DNA from: Celoporthe dispersa | Taxonomy: Eukaryota; Ascomycota; Sordariomycetes; Diaporthales; Cryphonectriaceae | Length of the DNA stretch: 64,000 nt | NCBI GenBank assembly: GCA_016584495.1 | Contig: WAID01000009.1 | Coordinates: forward strand, 2,604,001 to 2,668,000 | Direction of reading: 5' to 3' | In this document: piece after piece, positions 55,808-64,000 of the stretch | Position numbering within the stretch: position 1 is the stretch's first letter | Layout of the letters: each line of letters begins with the position of its first letter | Notes under the pieces: generated by a model | The model's database searches: none | What the model saw: the letters and a program-made list of their open reading frames with translations, nothing else | What the model was told of the DNA's origin: nothing | Program-made: the position numbers and the translations under genes

Positions 55808-57761
55808 TCATTGTTCATATTCAAGGCCTGCCTGGATGTCGTGGACTATGTCGTATAACATCACTCGTTTAATAATGGACCATAACAACGATAGTATAAT
55901 GGATAATATAGCCTCAATGGGCGGGTGGATGGGGTGAGTGACTTCCCACCCCCAATCATCCCTCTCCAGAAGACTGGCGGCCTCTTCTAGTGTCAGACCG
56001 CTCGTCTCGGGGTAGATAAGATACACAAGCCAGAGACCGATCACGCAGACAACGGCATAGAGCACAAATGTCCACGATGGCGACAGCGCGTCCATCAGTG
56101 GCAGGAACGTCAGCCCGACCACAAAATTGGACGCCCAGTTGGTCCCTGTGGCTGCGCCGCTGCCTATCGACCGGGCACTCAGGGAGAATAGCTCGCTCTG
56201 CATCCAAGGCACGCTGCCTAGGCCGATCGCATAGGCCGCGACGTAGAGCATAATCGAGAAGAGCACTACGACCGCAGCGCCTCGGTCCGGCAGCACCGGC
56301 GCAGAAGGAGGAGATGGGGCCGGAGCCGTACCAAGATCCGAAGCCGAAGTCGACAGCTTCATAAGAGAGAAGCCGTACGCCGATAGGAGCAGACCTCCAG
56401 CCATAAAAGGTATTGAGTAGAGAAGGATGCGTCTCCGACCGACCCTGTCGATAATGACGACGGCAATACCCGTAAATAAGAAGTTAGTGAGGGCAACGGT
56501 CATGGAGGTCAGCGTTGGGCTTGTAAAGCCTAGCATCAGGAATATCGTCGCGGAGAAGTACATCAGCGAGTTCTGAGGAGGCCACCTGTCAGCTTAAATG
56601 GAGATGGACGAGAGGAGGGGGGGAAAAAAAAAGAAGGAGAAAAAAAGGATAGGCACTGTGTGTATGTGGTAGTAGTAGACTCACAAACCCGCACAGCTGC
56701 TGCAGTCCCTGGAGGAGGCAAGCAATCGCCAGCGCCCGGCGGTTTCTCTGCACGGCGAAGACTTCATCCCACCCGTCCAGCCAGGCGCTTCTCCTCTGCG
56801 GTGACGTCCCACGGGCCTTCTGGGCCTGCTCCTCCTCTCGGATCTCGACCTTGATGTCCTTCAAGACCAGATCAGCAGCGGCAGACGCGCCCTGCATGTT
56901 ACCAGCCACGCGTATGATAACTTGCCGTGCCTCGTCGATCCGTCCCGCCCTGACCAGCCATCTCGGTGTTTCAGGCATGAACAGCACCAGAACGTTCTGT
57001 AGTATTGCCGGGATGGCGCCTAGGCCGACCATCCACCGCCAGCCTGTTGCTCTACTGCCGTGCTCTGCAAAGGCCCACCCCACAACGTATGCGAGGACCT
57101 GCCCCAGGGTGACAAACAGACTATTCATGGTCACCAGCCTGCCTCTATGGGCCGCTGGTGCCAGCTCGGCAATGTACAAGGGCGTCACAAAACTGGCTGC
57201 TCCCACGGCCGCGCCGACTATGGACCTCCCGATGGTCATCACGAAGACGCTGGAGCTGATCGCCTGTAGGAGCGCCCCCACAATAAACAGCAGGTCGGCA
57301 AAGAGGATGACGCGTTTCCGGCCGAGGCGATCGGCAAGGTGCGAGGAGAAGGGCGAGATGAGCAGTGCGAAGAGGGCGGTGGCGGATGTGATGATGGACT
57401 TGTCGAACGAGGTGAGGACGCGGTGGGACAGGGACGTGTCGAGGGAGACGAGAGTCGCTGATATGACGCCAGTATCATCTGTGGGAAGGAGGTGAACATA
57501 CAGTCAGTACCGGCGAGGGTGACGGGAGGTGCAGAGCAGAGCAACAAGGAGAACCGTTCAGGACGTACATCCAAACAAGAGGCCGCTGATCCCGGCAGAG
57601 AACGTCAGGAGCCATATGAAGAGACTTGGTGAGGGCTTTCCAGCCTGGCTGGAGCCGGCAGCCGCCGATGCGCCCGGGTCGACGGCATCGTCAAGGTCGT
57701 CGTCGCGGTCGTCCGGGTCGCGGTTGGAGATGAGGGGCGCCTGCAGGCTGTCCATTTCCAT
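55808..57761 (-). CDS. MFS myo-inositol/sugar transporter-like protein
   Basis: Sugar-porter protein closest in motifs to fungal inositol transporters: LFGYDTGVISATLVSLDTSL in helix 1, ADRLGRKRVI between helices 2 and 3, YIAELAPAAHRGRLVT, PETPRWLVRAGR after helix 6, QGLQQLCGFNSLMYFSATIF in helix 7, and PETSGLTLEEA at the end. Exons on the minus strand are 57761..57569, 57478..56685 and 56572..55808, total 1752 nt (583 aa); introns are 90 and 112 bp. The start at 57761 gives the usual short charged N-terminus. The last ~35 codons after LLERDDWGWEV are A/T-rich and include a hydrophobic stretch (IEAILSIILSLLWSII). They look unlike the rest and may be an extension into former 3' UTR, or a missed intron. 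Inositol specificity is inferred. Confidence 0.88.
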
Positions 57762-58981
57762 GCGCCTCCAAGCCGCCTGCGGTATTGTATCATATAAAGT
57801 CCATACGATGTGTAAAAGTATTGCAGCAGGCCACTGGACGAGTGTCGTGGCTGTGGGAGCTGCTCGGAATCTGTTGGCTGGCTGTTCGCATCTAAAGGGA
57901 TGGACTGTCATATGCAGTGGCCGCCATAACGTCCCTGATGATCCCTCCTTGGCACATGCAACCGTGGGGGCGTGATGATGTGGGGCACATGGTTTACATC
58001 CCATTGGTCCACAAGAATACCACTTGTCTCCCTCTCCCGCCCTTTTTCTTTTTTCCTTTTTTTTTTTTAACGGGAAAAAAAAAAGACAAAAAGGCATCTA
58101 TCAATATATATCAATACGTTCGAGGGAGGAAAGAGGGTAGGAAGAGGAGAAGAAGGAAGAGAGAGAAAAGAAAAAAAAAAAGAAAAAGAACATCAAGGTT
58201 CAAACAAGACAAATGGTGGAAAAAGAGAATATTGCGCCATTCATCTAAAATGACACTGAAATATACATGAACAGCCTGGTGGTTTTCAACAGGACGAATC
58301 GGTCCTTAGGCCTCTACATGTAGAGAGCGTGGGAAAACGCTTACTAGAGAGATGCCTATACAGCATGCATCAATGAAAAACTGGATATGGTTCATTGATA
58401 TATCTTGTGTATAGAGTCAGACTGGACTTGGAAGAGTCCTCTTGAGTAGGGTAACTCCCATGGTGGCTACGTACATAACGTTGTTGCTCATCTCTATCGG
58501 TTAACGGTCACATGTTTCCTCTCGGCTTTTTTCTTTTCTTTTTTTTATTTCCCTTCTCTCTCCCCCTCCCTCTTTTCTATTTTCCTCCTTCTTTCCTCCC
58601 CCCCCTTCGCTCCTTCTCTTTTTGAAGTAGGCGGTCCAATAGGCTTTACAAGAGGTCAGCTCTTTCCGAACCTTGGATAGCTGTCGGGTAGGTGGGTGAT
58701 GATGTAGTGTCTTCGAGCCTTGCCTCCAGCCGCTCGCCGGGTCTCGCCGCAGGGACAACGACAGTCCACTCTACTATGCACATGAGCTGAGATGCATCAA
58801 AAGGGCTACTACACCTCTGGGTCTTGGCTAGAGGATGTACTACAGTTTGAAAGACTACGTTTACTTTCAGTGCTTGTTCGTTCGGCATTGGCTGTCAAGG
58901 CCAGAACAGAGCTGCCCATTGGCTTCACCGTCAGAGGAAGGCTGCAGCGTACAGTAGTCGTCGGACGTTGTGAACAAATCA

Positions 58982-58990
<9 letters not shown>

Positions 58991-59016
<26 letters not shown>
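58991..59016. repeat. GA microsatellite
   Basis: About 12 GA units, non-coding. Confidence 0.8.
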
Positions 59017-60198
59017 AGAGAGGTGGTGAGCAGACCAGGTCGTGTTGCGCCTCGGTGGAGCGCCACAGAGACGGGGATGTACCATAAGTAGTACCATGCC
59101 ATGTCATGCCACGCCACGCCATGGGGCCTGCGACAATGTACCATACATAGTACCACGAGATCACGATTCATCTATTCCAATTTCACACGGTCCCGCGGAG
59201 GGGGAGGGGGATGTGGCGTACATGATACTACTATGTACATTTTCACCATGTCAAGTATGGCCACTTGGGCGGAGCACATTGAAGGTGCAAGGTGGTGATC
59301 GAGATGTGACCCAGGTCCAGCAGCAATGTGCCAGGGCTGCCAGGCTCGCCAGGCTTCTTGTGTGTTTCATTTCCTCTTCCCCGTGGGGGCCACCCTTCTC
59401 CTTTCATCTTGGGTTTTAACCATACCCATCTGTATTACTGGTAAAGAAGAACTCCTCGGCGCTAAAAAGGGGTGGGCTCTCTCTGTCGAGGAGGTCCACA
59501 TGCAGCCAATCCCCACAGCGGAAACCAATGGCCCTGGAAGGATAATGCAGGAGGCAAGGAAAAAAGCAGGATTTTTTCCCTGCCCGGGACCGACATCAGA
59601 ATGTCGTCCTCCGCATCTCAAAAATCCCATCTGCCGGAGCAAACGCACCTGTACCTGCAGCGGGTGGGATGACAGCCAACGAGCGCCATGCAGCATTACC
59701 CCCCCCTGACGCGTCACTATAGTGCACACCCAGCACGATGGTGTCCCACACCACAAGGTTACAGCCACGCTACAGTAGTACAGGGCGGCCGGAGATTTTA
59801 AGAACTCGTTGAAATTGAGGTTCACGCAAACCACCCATGCCATGATCCTCCATCTGCCTCAAGTACAGTGTAGTGTGCAGACCACCGCCATAGCATCATA
59901 CATAATACATACCACAGCAGCACAAAAGTACAGTGGGTAGCAGGTTGGATGGACGGACCACTGGGCAAGGTCTGTACGGGCCTGGACCGGGGGCCGCGCC
60001 GGGGCGACTTAACATGCCGCTGGTTCCACACCTCCTGATCTACACAGAGTGCAGGCGAGAAGGGTAGCACTGCGTCGTCTCTCCGCGCTGTATGGAAGAA
60101 AGAGACAGAGCACGCAACATGGAGAGATATCTTGGATCATACTGTTTCTATGGTATGTATGACCTTTGGGGGACGGGGGCGGGTTGTACGGCCTTCTT

Positions 60199-60221
60199 TC
60201 TCTCTCTCTCTCTCTCTCTCT
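60199..60221. repeat. CT microsatellite
   Basis: About 11 CT units, non-coding, 0.9 kb upstream of the GH72 gene. Confidence 0.8.
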
Positions 60222-60492
60222 TCTTCTCGCACGCAGATGTACCATAGCACTCAATCTCCAACGATCTTTACTATGTGCACCGATTGCACCTGATCAGACC
60301 CACCAGTCTATCCACTTCAGCACCACGCGATAGTGACCGTACTGATGAAGGGGGCCTGAACAGTGACAATCTGGGAAAAAGTTGGCCAGGCACGACAAGG
60401 ATGCCAGATATCGGATATCAGACACCAACCACACTAGGGCAGGAAACCGTCGTGCCTCCCGGCGGTGGGAGGCTACGGCTAGTCTAGTCTAT

Positions 60493-60507
60493 GTACTATC
60501 ATAGTAC
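60493..60507. repeat. Inverted repeat GTACTAT-C-ATAGTAC
   Basis: Perfect 7-bp arms around one base. Related GTAC/ATAG words recur in other non-coding parts of the window. Confidence 0.6.
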
Positions 60508-61131
60508 GTACCACCACGTAGTCGCCTGCTGTGGCGTAACTGCTCTACGATGCACCAACCATAGTATAGGAACAGTACCACCAGCGCGGTTTGTTTTCCT
60601 CCCCCCTCAAAAAAAAAAAAAAATGTTCTAGAAACTTTTCTGCTTCGACCTCCTTTTTTCTCCTTCTTTCTTCTTGTTTGGCCTTGTTGTACCGCCAGTC
60701 CAGCTTTTCTTGTCCATTCGTTGGCCCAAGTTCTGGGTGTTCCTGTTGGTTCATTCATTCGTTTTAGTCCGTCCCCCTTCGTGACGTTGTGCTGTGGCAG
60801 TCTCGCCTTTGCTCGTCACCGCCGCCTTCTTCGACTGACGATAACACCTCACCTGTGCTGTTATTCGTCTGTGGCAGGAAGGGATCATTCACTCCCCCAT
60901 AAATTTTGAGGGCACTTGCACATCTGAACTGCCTGTCGTTTCTTCTTTGCTAGGAACCCGGTCGTATCTTTCTCTCGCCTTGCGCTCGTCACACATCTCT
61001 TCTGGAGTCCAGCTTCCCATTTTTGGTTGAACGTTCAGCATAGCATCGCATCACATCGCACGTTGGCGAATTTGCGCTTTATCGATTTACGCGTCTTAAT
61101 TACCTCTTGTCCACCGCCAGCCACATCCAGG

Positions 61132-62618
61132 ATGAGGACCTCCGTCCTCTCAGGCCTCGCCCTGCTGGGCTCGATCACCGCTGTCAACGCCCTCTCGACC
61201 ATCTCCGCCTACGGCAACAAGTTCTTTACGAGAATGGCACCCAGTTCTTCATTAAGGGCGTCGCCTACCAGCTGACCGAGGATGACCCCCTCGTCGACAA
61301 GACCCAGTGCTCCCTGGACGCCTCGCTGATGCAGGAGCTCGGGGCCAACACGATCCGCGTCTACCACGTCGACGCCTCTTCTGACCACACCGACTGCATG
61401 ACCGTCTTCGCCGACGCTGGCATCTACCTCCTGGTTGACCTGGATACCTTCGATACTTACATACTCCCGGATAGCCCCTGGTGGAATCAGACCCAGTATG
61501 AACGATTCACCGCGGTTATGGATGAGTTCCAACAGTACGATAATACTCTAGGTGTAAGTGTCCTCGGCCCCCCTCCCGGTCGCTGTGTCCGTCCAGCATG
61601 ATCTTTTTTTTTAGTGTCGTCAACCGCCCACTGACACGGTGTGTACATAGTTCTTCGTGGGCAACGAGGTTATTGCCCAGGCCAGTCAGAGCATGGCGGC
61701 GCCTTTCATCAAGGCCGCTGCCCGGGACCTGAAGGCCTACAGGAATACCAAGAACTACCGAGACATCCCTGTCGGCTACAGCGCCGCTGACATCGCCCAG
61801 CTCCGTCCCATGCTGCAGGACTACCTTACCTGTGGTGGCAACGTGTCGGACAATGTCGACTTCTTCTCCCTGAACAGCTATGAGTGGTGTGGCAGCGTAT
61901 GTAGTCCCCAGAAAGCACCCGCGTCCATGTCTTGAGACGTCCCGCTGACTAGAGAGTCCTGCAGGTCACGTATGAGACCTCTGGGTATGAGAACCTCGAG
62001 TCGGAAGCCGTTGACTTCCCGGTCCCCATCTTCTTCAGCGAGACCGGCTGCAATACCTCACCCCCTCGCACGTTTGAGGACCAGGCTGCCATCTTTGGCG
62101 ACGATATGGTCAACGACTGGTCGGGTGCCATCATCTACGAGTGGATTGAGGAGACTAACGACTACGGTCTCATCTCGTACGGTGCTCCTGCTGGCACTGC
62201 CACAGGTACCGGCATCGTCGGCGGCTACACGAGAACCGGCACGCCCACCCCAGTCTCGCCCGACTTCACCAACCTCAAGACCCAGTGGGCAACCCTCACG
62301 CCGACCGGGGTCATGAAATCCGATGTGACAACCAGCACCCTCTCGACTCGCACGTGTCCCGCGAGCACCAGCGGCACCCAGGCCTGGCTCGTGAACGGTA
62401 ACGTCGCGCTGCCCACCCTCGGAGAGACTTTGTACGACGGGACCTACACCTCATCAGTGCCCACCGGGACGAATGCTGGTTCCTCGGGTAGCACGGCATC
62501 TGGCGGCTCCTCCTCTAGCACCGGCAGCTCAAAGAGCCCGGCTAGCCCTAAGAGCAGCATCACGAAGATGAGCGCTAGTCTTGTGGCCGTTACCTTGGCA
62601 TTTGCAGTGTGGCTGTGA
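61132..62618 (+). CDS. GPI-anchored 1,3-beta-glucanosyltransferase, GH72 (GEL/GAS family), one apparent frameshift
   Basis: Cell-wall enzyme that cuts and rejoins beta-1,3-glucan chains at the cell surface. The signal peptide (VLSGLALLGSITAVNA) is followed by the GH72 start SAYGNKFF-YENGTQFFIKG. Catalytic Glu147 lies in FFVGNEV and the nucleophile Glu249 in FFSETGC. A Ser/Gly-rich stalk and a hydrophobic C-terminus (SLVAVTLAFAVWL) fit GPI anchoring. There is no Cys-rich X8/CBM43 module, so it is the short GEL1 type. Exons are 61132..61553, 61651..61896 and 61965..62618. One T is missing from the run 61225-61227, breaking the frame 31 residues in; corrected length is 1323 nt (440 aa). Everything downstream is intact, so the break is probably an error. 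Confidence 0.93.
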
Positions 62619-63562
62619 TGAGGGACGAGCCAACCGTATCGAGAGACAGCATGCATACTCACGACAGACAACGGTCTTGAGAGAACGCCTCTCCTGCATC
62701 AGCGAGGCACGATGCTGAACCATGTGGCGATCAACCTATTCAATCTGCTTATCAGCAAGCCGAGAGACAACCTGAAAGGCTCTCAAGGGAGAATTAGGAT
62801 GCTTTTGAATGACTATTGGAGAGATGCCATTGCATATTGTGGCGGCTTTTGCATGGTAAATATCTGCGTACACGGGAGCAGTGGGTAGCAGCCAACAGGA
62901 ACGCGTCTCTACGGAGGCATAATGGAGTATCATGCATGGATGGGTGTTCTGTTTTGCTTGGGCCATCAGCTGAGGCATTCTGGCGATAGACGGGACCGTC
63001 ATGCCACCTTCATAGATCTAGAGAACGAGAAATAAATGCATAGCCTGCTCGTTGTCGATCCATGTCGTCCTGTCTATCCTATACCGATTCGCCTTCTATC
63101 TCGTCTCATCTGATTTCGGCCCCAAGGTAGGCGGCACCATCTATGCTCAGGAGCCAGAGGGTCTTTGCTGACTCGTACAGTATGTTTATCGCCCTTCTCT
63201 CTTTGAGTCCTTACTAGCAGGAGCAGTTTCTCATCCCCTGCGTGACTCTCCAAAGAGCTGCTACAAGTACGAACATCTCGAGGAGTCAGGAGGTCAGGCT
63301 CCGAGGTTTTGGTCTCGTATCATGTGGATATAACCCGCCTTGCAGCATAAACTAGACCTTGATTATCGTAGGACCTTCGTCCTGGCCTCTTGATACATGT
63401 ATAGCGAGCTCACTACTCTCCCCCAAACAAGTCTCTGCCCCGCTTATAAGCTTCATGTCTGTATTAGACCTAGTTGCATTATGTCGTGTATGATCCAGCC
63501 TCTTGTCCGACTGCCACCCATATATAGTTATAGCAATACTACAAGGCGCCCGCGCCCACTGT
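62619..63562. other. Spacer between convergent GH72 and SDR genes
   Basis: 944 bp shared by two 3' ends; nothing gene-like was seen. Confidence 0.55.
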
Positions 63563-64000
63563 TTATATGAGACTGCCATTCTTCTCACTCATCTCGTTGC
63601 CCTTCCTTCCAACAAAGTTCTTCATGGCCGTATCGACGCCTGCGATCCTGCGTGCGAGAGGCTGTAGGCCCACGGGCAGGACGTTGTACCAGTCGATGAG
63701 CCTTGCGTAGAGAGGCGCGCTGATGAACTCGGCCAAGCCGTTGTCGATGGCGCTGATGATCTCCTTGGCGACGTCGACGGGCTCCACGACGGGCGCGAGG
63801 AAGGAGTTGGGCGTCTGGACCCCGTAGAAGAGCGGCGTGGACAGCTGACCCGGGGTGACGAGGACGGTGCGGATGTCCGGGTGGGACTGGCGCAGCTCGG
63901 CGGTCAGGGACTTGTGCAGGGCGATCAGGCCGGCCTTGGCGGCGGCGTAGTCAGTCAGCTGGGCGGCGCCGACCTGGCCGATGACGCTGGAGACGGTCAC
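63563..64000 (-). CDS. Short-chain dehydrogenase/reductase, 5' part outside window
   Basis: C-terminal 145 codons of an SDR oxidoreductase; the N-terminus with the NAD(P)-binding Gly motif lies beyond 64000. The visible part starts in the catalytic region (VSSVIGQVG, then the active-site Y-A-A-A-K in DYAAAKAGLIALHKSL) and continues through VLVTPGQLSTPLF. The layout resembles membrane-associated retinol-dehydrogenase-like (DHRS/RDH10-type) SDRs, but the substrate cannot be inferred. The stop is at 63563-63565. Confidence 0.88.
   Translation of the reverse strand: MTVSSVIGQVGAAQLTDYAAAKAGLIALHKSLTAELRQSHPDIRTVLVTPGQLSTPLFYGVQTPNSFLAPVVEPVDVAKEIISAIDNGLAEFISAPLYARLIDWYNVLPVGLQPLARRIAGVDTAMKNFVGRKGNEMSEKNGSLI

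Larger units (their letters stand above)
57762..61131. other. 3.4 kb divergent promoter region, inositol-type transporter / GH72 gene
   Basis: No credible gene. It contains purine-rich stretches (58135-58195), a GA repeat (58991-59016), ATGCC/ACGCC repeats (59093-59122), a CT repeat (60199-60221) and a near-perfect palindrome (60493-60507). The last ~500 bases before the GH72 start are T/C-rich. Confidence 0.55.

Noticed and set aside
1..64000. CRISPR arrays, operons or prokaryotic-type defence systems
   Set aside because: The DNA is fungal nuclear, with spliced genes and no spaced direct repeats.

Overview
The window is nuclear DNA of a filamentous ascomycete, most likely a Sordariomycete (inference from gene content and style). 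Coding exons are GC-rich. Most genes have short introns of 55-120 bp with GTAAGT-like donors and CAG/TAG acceptors. The gene set is eukaryotic and fungal: RFC subunits, RPL3, SSN6/CYC8, a GH72 glucanosyltransferase and a fungal ADAM protease. No operons, CRISPR arrays, rRNA, clear tRNA or intact transposons were found.

Layout. 0-6.4 kb holds replication factor C large subunit RFC1 (-), mitochondrial ribosomal protein L16 (+) and the RFC clamp-loader subunit equivalent to yeast Rfc5/human RFC3 (+). Candidate MluI cell-cycle boxes lie in both RFC promoter regions. 6.4-17.6 kb holds acetyl-CoA synthetase (+) and a membrane-anchored ADAM metalloprotease (+), each behind 2.5-3.8 kb of non-coding DNA. 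18-25.4 kb holds a small unknown protein (-), an intracellular GH51 alpha-L-arabinofuranosidase (-) and, divergent from it, an MFS sugar transporter (+). 26.5-38.6 kb holds a LisH/WD40 SIF2/TBL1-like corepressor with a polyglutamine tract (-), a TMEM115/DUF1751 membrane protein (+) and the TPR corepressor SSN6 (-). A 6.4 kb gene-empty stretch follows. 45-51.6 kb holds RPL3 (+), a small possibly NuiA-like protein (+), anthranilate synthase component I (+) and a CENP-V/GFA-type zinc protein (-). 52.4-57.8 kb holds a DHA1 MFS exporter (-) and an inositol-transporter-like MFS protein (-). 61.1-62.6 kb holds a GPI-anchored GH72 beta-1,3-glucanosyltransferase (+). The window ends inside a short-chain dehydrogenase (-).

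The genes are mainly housekeeping and unrelated by pathway. Three local themes stand out: two subunits of one clamp loader within 6.4 kb, a divergent arabinofuranosidase/sugar-transporter pair, and two transcriptional corepressors within 12 kb.

The strongest unexpected signal is technical. Seven of the 19 genes need a total of ten single-base corrections, every one in a short homopolymer run, to restore their conserved frame. After correction every affected coding length is an exact multiple of three. Because RPL3, RFC1 and SSN6 are among them, this most likely reflects assembly or sequencing indels rather than pseudogenes. I found no convincing novel multi-gene system.
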